A stretch of 50,786 nucleotides of DNA from UMGS882 sp045598975 (GTDB lineage: Bacteria > Bacillota > Clostridia > Oscillospirales > CAG-382), in assembly GCA_045598975.1 (NCBI GenBank), contig JAZRVE010000076.1, positions 1 to 50,786 of the forward strand, in the 5' to 3' direction. Every line of letters begins with the position of its first letter. Position 1 is the stretch's first letter. Of the stretch, positions 8,137 to 15,391 are shown one piece after another. Both the position numbers and the translations under genes were made by a program. A model generated the notes under the pieces. It worked only from the letters and a program-made list of their open reading frames with translations, did not search any database and was not told the origin of the DNA.

Positions 8137-10389
8137 TTACCGCGAAAACAGAGCAAGAACGAGCGGCGGCAGGAGCCAGAAAAGCTGATAGAACAGAATG
8201 ACGATCGCGGACATACCGGACGCGATGCCCGTAAAGATGAGCGCCGAAGCAAGCACAAGCCCGATAAACGCACCAACACAGGAAAGGATGAGATTGGTTT
8301 TATATTTTCCTCTTAAACTGTCCGCCATAAGGAAGCATTTGAGATAATTATGGATGGAGGAAGCCGAGAACAGACAACCGTCCGCCGTTTCCGCCACGCG
8401 ACTGATCTCCTTGGTATCCTTGCGGATAACACGGATAGGATAGCGGCTGTTTTTCAGGCAGTTTGTGATAAGCGCGTCGTCGATACCGGGGTCCGTCGTA
8501 TGGATGCCGATGCAGATGCCCGCCTCATAGAATTTTTTGAGAAGCGGCTCAAAGAAACGGTTGAGCGTGTAGCGAATATAGAATTTGGCGCACAGCTCGC
8601 CGTCCTGAACGTACCAGAGAATGCTTGTCAAGGAGCGCATTTCGTTTTCGTCGGCGTCATCGACCGGGACGTCGATGCCGAACAGATGCAGATAACTGCT
8701 CCTGCCGACCAAAATGTCCTTTTCTTCCACCTTGACATGGATGCCGTCGGCGGAAGTCTCGATGAGAGTGACATCGGAGGAAGATACCGGCTCGTCAACG
8801 GAGCTTGCGAATATGTAATTGAGCGGTCCGCCGATCTTCTTGAAGATTCTTGCCATGTTGACGATAGTCCTGTCAAGCGGCACCGTTCCGTACGGCTTGA
8901 TATTGGAAACCTTCACGGCTTTCGGCGGGAACACCTCGGTATCGTCAAAGGAAATCGCGCCGCAGTTTTCATAGTTGTCGCAGGCGGCTTCCCCGACGAA
9001 CGTGCCGTGCAGTTTTCCGGCACGGAGAAAGGCGGCGAAAAACGGGAAAGCAGACGTAGCAAGAAAACTTATGGGAGCGGCGAACAGAAAGGCGGTCACG
9101 CCGCTTGTGACGGAAGAATAAACGTCCTTTCCGAAAACGAAGGTCAGAACCAGCGTGAACAAGAGCGAGACAGCGAGCATGACATAAGAAACGATACCGC
9201 TCCGAACAAACACCTTCGGCACGTCATGGGAATGCTTGACAAAATCGCTCGCCTCGGCAGTACGGGTGACAGACGCCGCATAGCAGTCTTCGTTCATGTA
9301 CTTGGCGAATGCGGTATATTCGGCCGCAAGATTGCCGAGGCGCACCGTCGAAAGCTTGACGGACGGCGAAACGGCAAGGGCAAACGAAGCAAACCGCGTA
9401 TAGCTCTTGATAAAGGTGTTGACCGACAGCACAGCGAGGGCAAAACAGCCGAGGAAGCAGTACGTGCGCAGTACATAGGACTGATACGCCACAAAGTAAG
9501 AGAACACGGCGTGCAGAAACACGACTGCCGTAACGAGCACCGGCACGCTTTCCGGTGCCGGACGCTTGACGGAAAGTTTGGAAAAGCCGCGGATCAGCCC
9601 GTCAAAGTTGAGTGCCACGGAGATCATGAGCAGTTCGATCGCCGTCATGACGAACACTTTTCCGTACGGGCCCGATTGCATATACGCTTCAAACGGAAGC
9701 CCGGCGGCGTGTCCGATCTCGATCCAACAACACAGTGCCGTCGAAATAAGGGACAACAGCAGAAAGATCGCATGTTTTATGACATCGGCACGGAATTTGG
9801 CGAAGAAGGTGTTCTTCTGCACGGGCGAATCGTATTCCGCCGAAAACGGATAGCGGTTTTCTTCCTCCTGCACGATGGGCGTTTCCGCCGTATTAGTGGT
9901 GGTCGCATCTTTCGGTTTTATCATATCCATGATGCGCGTTTTTTTGACATTATCATTCTGGGAAGACGAAGACTTGCCGCTTTTTTCGCCGTCTTTCAGA
10001 ACGTTCAGCAGTTTTTTCATGGCGTCCCGCTCCGGCACACCGTTGTCAGCTGATTCCGCCCCTTCTTCTTCGGCAAAGTCGTCGGTATCTTCTTCAAGAA
10101 CCTCATCGGCGATTACCCCGTCTTCTTCGATTTCTTCCGGTTCTTCTGATTCTTCGGTTTCGTCGCTCTTGGCGTAACTGTTCATGGCGTTTGCATGGAT
10201 GGCACGGATCTTTGCTTTGATGGCATCGGCGTCCTGCTCTACGCGGATCGGTTCGACATCATCATAAGTCACGGCGTTATCCTCCTCGGCAGAGGCGGCA
10301 AATTCTTCCTCGGTCTGGCCTGCGGCACCGTCATCACCAAATATGTTCTTCCAATCCTTTCCGGATTGCTTTTCATTTTTTCCGTTCAT
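8137..10389 (-). CDS. P-type-ATPase-like membrane protein, degenerate, with acidic N-terminal tail
   Basis: A 750-residue protein whose family I could not name directly. Residues 1-195 are acidic and low-complexity, probably disordered and cytoplasmic. Membrane helices lie near 205-230, 243-265, 281-303, 308-330, 395-420 and 428-455, with a final pair at 698-722 and 727-748. The order and motifs echo a heavy-metal P-type ATPase. AAPISFLATSAFP (437-449) sits where ACPCALGLATP is expected. FDDTEVF (481-487) replaces FDKTGTL, keeping the aspartate D482 but losing K, G and the second T. DILVGRSSYL resembles the nucleotide-domain GN motif, and HTTDPG (630-635) replaces TGDN. A pumping ATPase therefore seems unlikely, and a sensor or regulatory relic is more plausible (inference). 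It lies between rlmB and queT. Confidence 0.6.
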   Translation of the reverse strand: MNGKNEKQSGKDWKNIFGDDGAAGQTEEEFAASAEEDNAVTYDDVEPIRVEQDADAIKAKIRAIHANAMNSYAKSDETEESEEPEEIEEDGVIADEVLEEDTDDFAEEEGAESADNGVPERDAMKKLLNVLKDGEKSGKSSSSQNDNVKKTRIMDMIKPKDATTTNTAETPIVQEEENRYPFSAEYDSPVQKNTFFAKFRADVIKHAIFLLLSLISTALCCWIEIGHAAGLPFEAYMQSGPYGKVFVMTAIELLMISVALNFDGLIRGFSKLSVKRPAPESVPVLVTAVVFLHAVFSYFVAYQSYVLRTYCFLGCFALAVLSVNTFIKSYTRFASFALAVSPSVKLSTVRLGNLAAEYTAFAKYMNEDCYAASVTRTAEASDFVKHSHDVPKVFVRSGIVSYVMLAVSLLFTLVLTFVFGKDVYSSVTSGVTAFLFAAPISFLATSAFPFFAAFLRAGKLHGTFVGEAACDNYENCGAISFDDTEVFPPKAVKVSNIKPYGTVPLDRTIVNMARIFKKIGGPLNYIFASSVDEPVSSSDVTLIETSADGIHVKVEEKDILVGRSSYLHLFGIDVPVDDADENEMRSLTSILWYVQDGELCAKFYIRYTLNRFFEPLLKKFYEAGICIGIHTTDPGIDDALITNCLKNSRYPIRVIRKDTKEISRVAETADGCLFSASSIHNYLKCFLMADSLRGKYKTNLILSCVGAFIGLVLASALIFTGIASGMSAIVILFYQLFWLLPPLVLALFSR

Positions 10390-10420
10390 GCGCTGTCCCT
10401 CTTTTCTTTCTTATTCCGCT

Positions 10421-11266
10421 TTATTGCATACGTTGGCGCACCGCTTCATACAACAAAACGGCGGCGGCGTTGGATACGTTAAGTGAATTGACTTTTCCCC
10501 TCATGGGAAGAGAAACGATATAATCGCAGTTTTTCTTGACAAGCTCGGATACGCCGGTATCCTCCCCGCCGACGACGATAGCACACGGCACGGTAAAATC
10601 CGCTTTATCATACGGCGTGCCGTCCGCTTCCGCGGCAAAGATCCACAGCCCGAGTTCCTTTAACTTCTTTATGGTTTCCGTCACGTTGGTGCATTTTACC
10701 GCCGCAAGGTGCTCCACCGCACCTGCCGACGCTTTGGTAACTGCCGGCGTGATGCCCGCCGCACGCCTTTTGGGAATGATGATCCCATGCGCGCCGGCTC
10801 CTTCCGCCGAGCGGATGACGGCACCGAGATTATGCGGATCGGATATGCCGTCCGCTATGACGATGAGCGGCTTTTCGCCGCGATCCTTTGCGATCTGTAA
10901 CACGTCCTCCACCGAAACGTATTCCTTTTCGGAGGCAATGGCTACGATGCCCTGATGCTGTTCATAACCGCAGAGGGCGTCGAGCTTTGCCTTTTCCACT
11001 TCGATGAGCGGAATGGCGCGTTGGAGCGCTTCGGCGGCAAGAACGGTAACGGAGCCTTCCCGTGCGCCCTTCTGGATAAATATCTTCTCAATGCTTCTGC
11101 CGCTTTTGAGAAGCTCTCTGACGGCATTTCTGCCGGGAACGGAGCCATTGCAAAGCGGTTCCTTCGCGTCGTCGCTTCCGTCGTTATACGGTCGCTTGCC
11201 TACATCGCGCGAGGGCTTGCGATACGGCTTTGCGGCATCGGCGCGCTTGTTCTTATGATCGTACAT
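10421..11266 (-). CDS. rlmB: 23S rRNA 2'-O-methyltransferase, TrmH family (RlmB-like)
   Basis: A SpoU/TrmH-class (SPOUT knot) methyltransferase acting on a ribose 2'-OH, most likely G2251 of 23S rRNA. The 281-residue protein has a basic N-terminal tail, the substrate-binding domain starting at GRNAVRELLKSGRSIEKIFI, and the three SPOUT motifs: DGISDPHNLGAVIRSAEGAGAHG, IVVGGEDTGVS, and LPMRGKVNSLNVSNAAAVLLYE. The start at 11266 is preferred for its GAGG site 7-8 bases upstream; an 18-codon upstream extension has none. It is first in the unit running through the P-type-like protein and queT to typA. Mature-tRNA (TrmH) specificity cannot be excluded. Confidence 0.92.
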   Translation of the reverse strand: MYDHKNKRADAAKPYRKPSRDVGKRPYNDGSDDAKEPLCNGSVPGRNAVRELLKSGRSIEKIFIQKGAREGSVTVLAAEALQRAIPLIEVEKAKLDALCGYEQHQGIVAIASEKEYVSVEDVLQIAKDRGEKPLIVIADGISDPHNLGAVIRSAEGAGAHGIIIPKRRAAGITPAVTKASAGAVEHLAAVKCTNVTETIKKLKELGLWIFAAEADGTPYDKADFTVPCAIVVGGEDTGVSELVKKNCDYIVSLPMRGKVNSLNVSNAAAVLLYEAVRQRMQ

Positions 11267-11304
11267 ATGGATACCTCGCGATACAGAATTACATATATAT
11301 GGAT

Positions 11305-11333
11305 ATTGTAACACAAACAACGCATTTTGTAAA
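11305..11333 (-). promoter_or_regulatory. promoter of the rlmB-queT-typA unit
   Basis: On the minus strand TTTACA (complement of 11328-11333) and TACAAT (complement of 11305-11310) are exactly 17 bases apart. They lie about 40 bases upstream of the rlmB start. This is a strong vegetative sigma-A type match, arranged back-to-back with the rnpB promoter. Confidence 0.8.
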
Positions 11334-11388
11334 TAGTAATTTCAAGAAAAGATGCAAATTTCTTATAGTTTTTCGAAAATAAAATTTC

Positions 11389-11417
11389 TTGACAAAAATC
11401 AAGAAATCGGCTATACT
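11389..11417 (+). promoter_or_regulatory. promoter of rnpB
   Basis: A consensus -35 TTGACA (11389-11394) and a -10 TATACT (11412-11417) have a 17-base spacer. The expected start, near 11424, coincides with the 5' side of helix P1 of the RNase P RNA. Confidence 0.9.
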
Positions 11418-11425
11418 GTAAGAAA

Positions 11426-11769
11426 CGTGACGGACAGCTGCGCGTATCACGCCGAAAGGTACATACGTGAGGAAAGTCCGGGCTTCTCAGGACAAGGATA
11501 ACAGATAACGTCTGCCGAGGGAAACCTTAGGGAAAGTGCAACAGAAAAGTACCGCCGTATATACGGTAAGGATGAAAAGGTGAGGTAAGAGCTCACCGGC
11601 GTACAGGCAACTGTGCGGCCGTGTAAACCCTATCCGAAGCAACGCCCGCGGAGTGCCGCATTTTTTTGCGGCGTGTCGTCCTGCACATTCCGCCGGCGGC
11701 AAAGAGCCCTGCGGCGACGCAGGGACAAGATAGATAGCTGTCGCAAACAGAACCCGGCTTATCGTCACG
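11426..11769 (+). ncRNA. rnpB: RNase P RNA
   Basis: The catalytic RNA of RNase P, which removes 5' leaders from tRNA precursors. It carries the universally conserved GAGGAAAGTCC block (11469-11479) and the 3' block ACAGAACCCGGCTTAT (11747-11762), which pair with each other to form P4. The outer helix P1 is closed by CGTGACG (from 11426) and CGTCACG (to 11769). GTAAACCCTATCCG and GGTGAGGTAAGAGCTCACC helices sit in between. The length of about 344 nt and the layout are closest to the ancestral type A RNA. It has its own promoter and terminator. The exact ends are estimated from the P1 pairing. Confidence 0.95.
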
Positions 11770-11777
11770 CTCTGCCC

Positions 11778-11804
11778 GGGGTGAAAGCAATTTCACCCCT
11801 TTTT
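11778..11804 (+). terminator. rnpB terminator
   Basis: A perfect 9-bp stem GGGGTGAAA/TTTCACCCC (11778-11786 and 11791-11799) with a GCAA tetraloop is followed by TTTTT. The ruvX ribosome binding site begins about 10 bases later, so ruvX may depend on read-through from rnpB. Confidence 0.9.
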
Positions 11805-11826
11805 ACTTTATTTTGAGGAGGACATC

Positions 11827-12240
11827 ATGCGGATACTTGGCATCGACTACGGAGACGTGCGCGTCGGTCTTGCCCTGTCGGATGAGACGGGCTTTTTAGC
11901 AAGCGGTATCGGGACCGTCACCATTTCGGGAATGCGCGACGCCGTAAGCAAGATCGCTTCCGTCATCGCCGAGCGCGGTGTCGGAAAAGTCGTTCTGGGA
12001 CTCCCCCTCAACATGGACGGCACCGAAGGTGCTTCGGCGCAGAAGATCAAGGCTTTCGCGTCGCTTCTTTCCTCTCTTTGCCCGGACGTGCCGATCGAAT
12101 ACTACGACGAGCGACTGACGACGGTGCTTGCCGCAGACTATATGGATCTGACCGGCACCTTCGGCAAAAAACGCAAACAGGCGGTCGACACCCTGTCCGC
12201 ACAGATCCTTTTACAGAACTACCTCGACAAAAACCGTTAA
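11827..12240 (+). CDS. ruvX: YqgF/RuvX, pre-16S rRNA nuclease and Holliday-junction resolvase-like protein
   Basis: A 137-residue RNase H-fold protein, the normal length for the family. In E. coli the homologue YqgF is needed for 16S rRNA 5' end maturation, and the family was also proposed to resolve Holliday junctions. Visible motifs are the first acidic strand GIDYGDVRVGLALSD (residues 5-19), the VLGLPLNMDGT segment, and YYDERLTT near residue 95, which carries the second acidic residue. A GAGGAGG site stands 5 bases upstream. rsmG follows after 12 bases, so the two are probably cotranscribed as ribosome maturation genes. Confidence 0.95.
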   Translation: MRILGIDYGDVRVGLALSDETGFLASGIGTVTISGMRDAVSKIASVIAERGVGKVVLGLPLNMDGTEGASAQKIKAFASLLSSLCPDVPIEYYDERLTTVLAADYMDLTGTFGKKRKQAVDTLSAQILLQNYLDKNR

Positions 12241-12252
12241 ACGGAGGGCATC

Positions 12253-12993
12253 ATGGGCTATTCATCCGAGAAAGTCCTTTCTTTTTGTTCACAGAAGAAC
12301 ATTAGCTGCACGAAAGAAGCGGCCGAGCGCTTTGACACGCTGTACGACAGGCTTATTGCCTTCAACGCACACACAAACGTCACGGCGCTCAAAACCGAAG
12401 AGGCGATCGTTTCCCGCCATTTTCTCGACTCCCTCTACCCGCTCGCCTACGGGCTCATCCCGCAGAAAGCGTCGGTCATCGACATCGGCTGCGGCGCCGG
12501 TTTCCCGGGAATGCCGCTCAAAATCATGCGCGACGATATCACGCTTTCCCTGGTTGACAGCACCGCAAAAAAGCTTGCGTTTCCAAAAGAATGCGCGGAG
12601 CTTTTCGGGTGGACGCTTTCCGTATTTCCCGAACGTGCCGAGGAACTTGTCGGGAAAGGGCTTCGGGAGACCTACGACGTTGCCGTTTCGCGCGCCGTAG
12701 CGACATTGCCGGTCTTATGCGAGCTGTGTCTGCCGTTTGTCAAGGTCGGCGGCTGTTTCATCGCGTATAAGAGCCAAAAAGAAAGCGACGTCACCTGCCC
12801 CGACAGCGAACTGTCGCTGTCCGCAAAAGCCATTCCCGCTCTCGGCGGACAGCTCGAAGACGTATGGTCCGCTCCCTTGGAGGAAAGCGACGGCGTTTCC
12901 GAGCATGCGCTCATCGTCATCCGCAAAAAGGCAAGGACCAATCCCATCTATCCGCGTCGGTATGCCGCTATTCTCAAAAAACCGTTAAAATGA
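12253..12993 (+). CDS. rsmG: 16S rRNA (guanine-527-N7)-methyltransferase RsmG (GidB)
   Basis: A SAM-dependent methyltransferase that modifies G527 of 16S rRNA. The 246-residue protein shows the GidB signature: FNAHTNVTALKTEEAIVSRHFLDSL near residue 35, the SAM-binding loop VIDIGCGAGFPGMPLKI near 76, and the VAVSRAVATLPVLCELCLPFVKVGG region near 146, ending FIAYKSQK. A GGAGGG site precedes the ATG. Loss of rsmG is a known route to low-level streptomycin resistance in other bacteria. It is transcribed together with ruvX. Confidence 0.96.
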   Translation: MGYSSEKVLSFCSQKNISCTKEAAERFDTLYDRLIAFNAHTNVTALKTEEAIVSRHFLDSLYPLAYGLIPQKASVIDIGCGAGFPGMPLKIMRDDITLSLVDSTAKKLAFPKECAELFGWTLSVFPERAEELVGKGLRETYDVAVSRAVATLPVLCELCLPFVKVGGCFIAYKSQKESDVTCPDSELSLSAKAIPALGGQLEDVWSAPLEESDGVSEHALIVIRKKARTNPIYPRRYAAILKKPLK

Positions 12994-13081
12994 TAATAAA
13001 GCGAAAAGCTTTGTTATAAATATTATTTTTCAGGAGAGTGCTGTTTGAAACTTCACAACACACCGGAGATTGTCGCATAAC

Positions 13082-13137
13082 CGGGAGGTTTGCCGACGAT
13101 CGCACAAACCTCCCGCCCTCACAGGCATTGACGTCAA
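13082..13137. promoter_or_regulatory. strong hairpin and palindrome ahead of the acetyltransferase gene
   Basis: An 11-bp perfect inverted repeat CGGGAGGTTTG/CAAACCTCCCG (13082-13092 and 13105-13115, 12-base loop) lacks a T-run, so it is not a standard terminator. It is followed by the 10-bp palindrome TTGACGTCAA (13128-13137), about 20 bases before the gene start at 13159. It could be an RNA control hairpin plus a dimeric repressor site (inference). Confidence 0.45.
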
Positions 13138-13158
13138 CAATTTTCAGGAGGAAAAATA

Positions 13159-13785
13159 ATGAATACAAATGACATCACCATCCGTTTGGAAAAGAAAGAA
13201 GATCACCGTGCCGTCGAAAACCTCGTCAGAGAAGCATTCTGGAACGTCTACCGTCCGGGCTGTCTCGAACATTACGTCATTCACGTCCTGCGGGACGATC
13301 CGGCGTTCGTAAAGGAACTCGACTTTGTCATGGAGTATCAAGGACGGCTGATCGGGCAGAATATGTTTATGAAAACCGTCATTCTTACAGACGACGGCAA
13401 GGATTTCACCGTGCTTACCATGGGACCTATCAGCATCACGCCGGAGCTCAAACGCAAGGGATACGGAAAGTATCTGCTCGACTACTGTCTGCGCAAAGCG
13501 ACGGAGCTCGGCTACGGAGCCGTGCTGTTTGAAGGCAATATCGGTTTCTACGGCAAATGCGGATTTGATTATGCGTCGAAATCCGGCATTCGCTACCACG
13601 ATCTGCCCGAAGGCGCAGACGCTTCCTTCTTTCTCGCAAAGGAACTGATACCCGGCTATCTCGAACATGTCACCGGTGTCTATCAGACGCCGAAGGGCTA
13701 CTACGTCGACGAAGCGGACGCAGAAGAATTTGACAAAGGATTCCCCGAAAAAGAGAAGCTGAAACTGCCGGGACAGCTCTTCTGA
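13159..13785 (+). CDS. GNAT-family N-acetyltransferase
   Basis: A 208-residue acetyl-CoA-dependent acyltransferase of unknown substrate. The GNAT fold is visible as an N-terminal strand and helix (IRLEKKEDHRAVENLVREAF), the VLTMGPISITPELKRKGYGKYLL block (about residues 78-100), whose RKGYGK loop binds acetyl-CoA pyrophosphate, and the motif B region GYGAVLFEGNIGFYGKCGFDYA. The sequence resembles the predicted N-acetyltransferase YhbS-like group. A CAGGAGG site lies 7 bases before the start. It follows rsmG after a 165-base gap with a striking hairpin, so it may have its own control. It ends just before a strong terminator. Confidence 0.88.
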   Translation: MNTNDITIRLEKKEDHRAVENLVREAFWNVYRPGCLEHYVIHVLRDDPAFVKELDFVMEYQGRLIGQNMFMKTVILTDDGKDFTVLTMGPISITPELKRKGYGKYLLDYCLRKATELGYGAVLFEGNIGFYGKCGFDYASKSGIRYHDLPEGADASFFLAKELIPGYLEHVTGVYQTPKGYYVDEADAEEFDKGFPEKEKLKLPGQLF

Positions 13786-13801
13786 TCCAAACCAAGCAAA
13801 G

Positions 13802-13834
13802 AGCCGACGAGGAGTTTTCCTCATCGGCTTTTTT
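13802..13834 (+). terminator. terminator between the acetyltransferase and yqfD
   Basis: AGCCGACGAGGA and TCCTCATCGGCT pair with one mismatch around a GTTT loop and are followed by six T. It ends plus-strand transcription before the convergent yqfCD unit. Confidence 0.88.
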
Positions 13835-13848
13835 GCGTTTTCTTTTCG

Positions 13849-15027
13849 TCATTCCATTTCAAAAGGGACTTCTTTTGCTATGTTTTCAAGACATTCGAGA
13901 CGGTACTCAAAGATATAATCCGCATCGGTTTCCGTCTCGCTTTCCCGCACGCCGATGATTTCCGCCTCATCGGAAATATCGGACAAATACGCTTTGAGCA
14001 AGGCGGAAGCACGCGCCGACGCCTGTTCGTGCGTTACGTTTTCGGTGTGATACCGACATACGCGGCGGCTTTCCGTTTCTATATAAAACGGCAGACGGAC
14101 ATTTTCAAGCAGACACGCCTGCCTGCTCGTGAACTCCGTTCGGAAAAGCTCACCGTCGCTCATTCTCCCGATACCGAGCGGAATCCGTATGCCGAGAATG
14201 CGGACGGACGGGACAGAATATGCCGTTTCTTCGAGCACGGGAATTTCCCGACGTTTGGGAATCACGACCGCATACGTCCGTTCGGTCTGCGCCCAGACAC
14301 TGCCGCGTGCACACCGAAAAACAGTGCCGGACAAAGGCGTCTGAAAAAATGACGAAATGAGAAGCTGTCCCTTTACCACCGCTTCACCCGTCTGCGCCTC
14401 TTTCTGCCCGTCGAGCGCGTCGATGCGCTTGACGATGCCGTCGCAAGCGGCAACGATATTGACGGGTTTTGTCTTATCCTCGCGTGCGGGATGCTCCTTG
14501 ACCTCGTCCACCTCGACACGTGCAATAGTGCCGTCAAAATTTACGGAAATCCACGCGATACGGTTTTCTTTCAACAGAAAGTCAAGATACATCCTGTCGA
14601 GTACGTCCTTCCGGATAAAGGCGCCCTCACGGATGCCGAGAGCACCGAGCGTGCGAATGATGTCCCGTTCGGGCACATGCTCGTTACCCGTGACATTTAC
14701 CTCCCATATGATCTGCGACGAAAAAGCGATGATACATGCGGCAAACAACGCTCCGAGCCAAAGCCCGGGGCGCTTTTTCAAATGCGACAGCACGAGCGGA
14801 AAGCCGCTTTCTTTCTGGATGCGCAAGCTGACCGACAGTGCTTTCGCTTCTTCGATCACCTTTTTCTTATCCCGTTCGCAAACCGAAAAAGCGATCGTCT
14901 TTTCATCCGCTCGTGCAAGGTCGTACAGAGGAATATCCTTTCGCAGACGGTCGATAAGCCTTTCGGCATGATCCGCCATTGCAAGAAATTGTACGTTCCC
15001 GATAAAATACCGTTTCAGCTTTTTCAC
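13849..15027 (-). CDS. yqfD: sporulation protein YqfD
   Basis: A 392-residue membrane-attached protein. In Bacillus subtilis yqfD is in the mother-cell sigma-E regulon and is needed for efficient spore formation. The sequence has the family's N-terminal cytoplasmic domain, one membrane helix (about 107-126, WLGALFAACIIAFSSQIIWEV), and a large extracytoplasmic part that begins with GNEHVPERDIIRTLGALGI and includes a POTRA-like fold with DFLLKENRIAWISVNFDGT. The start overlaps the yqfC stop by 4 bases, which indicates coupling. It is direct evidence that the organism belongs to an endospore-forming lineage. Confidence 0.92.
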   Translation of the reverse strand: MKKLKRYFIGNVQFLAMADHAERLIDRLRKDIPLYDLARADEKTIAFSVCERDKKKVIEEAKALSVSLRIQKESGFPLVLSHLKKRPGLWLGALFAACIIAFSSQIIWEVNVTGNEHVPERDIIRTLGALGIREGAFIRKDVLDRMYLDFLLKENRIAWISVNFDGTIARVEVDEVKEHPAREDKTKPVNIVAACDGIVKRIDALDGQKEAQTGEAVVKGQLLISSFFQTPLSGTVFRCARGSVWAQTERTYAVVIPKRREIPVLEETAYSVPSVRILGIRIPLGIGRMSDGELFRTEFTSRQACLLENVRLPFYIETESRRVCRYHTENVTHEQASARASALLKAYLSDISDEAEIIGVRESETETDADYIFEYRLECLENIAKEVPFEME

Positions 15028-15296
15028 TCTTTTCCGTCAAGTATCGTTATCACGCGGATGCTGCCGCAAACGGCAAGCGCGCCGTTCGCAAGGCTCCGCA
15101 GGGTGAAGCCGCTCCCCTCCACCCGTATCTTTTGCCGTCTGCATTGCACGACGACGCAGTTTTCTTCAAAATATTCCAGTTTTTCCGCATTTTCCAGCAG
15201 CAGTTCTCTGCTGCCGTACAGTTCAAGCATGGGAAACTGCGGCAAAAATGCCGGAAGGGCAACGCCTTTTTCCTGTTCCACGGTAGTATTATGCAT
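15024..15296 (-). CDS. yqfC: sporulation protein YqfC (YabP/YqfC family)
   Basis: A 90-residue protein of the YabP/YqfC family, which accompanies yqfD in nearly all spore formers and acts in spore coat or membrane assembly. The family core is visible in FPMLELYGSRELLLENAEKLEYF and in VVQCRRQKIRVEGSGFTLRSLANGALAVCGSI, a beta-strand pattern of short repeated hydrophobic stretches. An AGGAGG site precedes the ATG. It is cotranscribed with yqfD through a 4-base overlap. No convincing sigma-E promoter was found on this strand. Confidence 0.9.
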   Translation of the reverse strand: MHNTTVEQEKGVALPAFLPQFPMLELYGSRELLLENAEKLEYFEENCVVVQCRRQKIRVEGSGFTLRSLANGALAVCGSIRVITILDGKE

Positions 15297-15336
15297 GGTT
15301 CCTCCTGAATATGTCAGTACAGATCGGCGGATGCGG

Positions 15337-15365
15337 ATATATTTCCGCCCGTCCGTCCATATAGT
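15337..15365 (+). promoter_or_regulatory. candidate sigma-E promoter for the YlbJ-like gene
   Basis: ATATATT (15337-15343) and CATATAGT (15358-15365) are 14 bases apart. This matches the B. subtilis mother-cell sigma-E pattern (KMATATT, 14 bases, CATACAHT) at 5 of 7 and 6 of 8 positions. The predicted start is about 20 bases before the gene's ATG. Confidence 0.55.
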
Positions 15366-15391
15366 TTATTAAAAAAAGTGAGGTTATGGAT

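Noticed and set aside
8050..8137. Short ATG frame starting just after the P-type-like stop and running through the riboswitch
   Set aside because: It has no ribosome binding site of its own, and the conserved signal is the RNA structure. The queT start in another frame is better supported.
8350..10053. 567-codon plus-strand open frame opposite the P-type-like gene
   Set aside because: It is Arg/His/Asp-rich without any family pattern. The minus-strand frame has membrane helices, ribosome binding site and operon context.
11487..11816. Small open frames on both strands over 11.5-11.8 kb
   Set aside because: They cover the RNase P RNA and its terminator, which explain the conserved sequence.
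13030..13170. Possible leader peptide starting at GTG or TTG near 13037 after GGAG
   Set aside because: The frames are short, use poor starts and show no regulatory amino-acid run. The hairpin is the more convincing feature.
13144..13824. 226-codon minus-strand frame opposite the acetyltransferase
   Set aside because: It is shadow of the GNAT gene and runs across its terminator.
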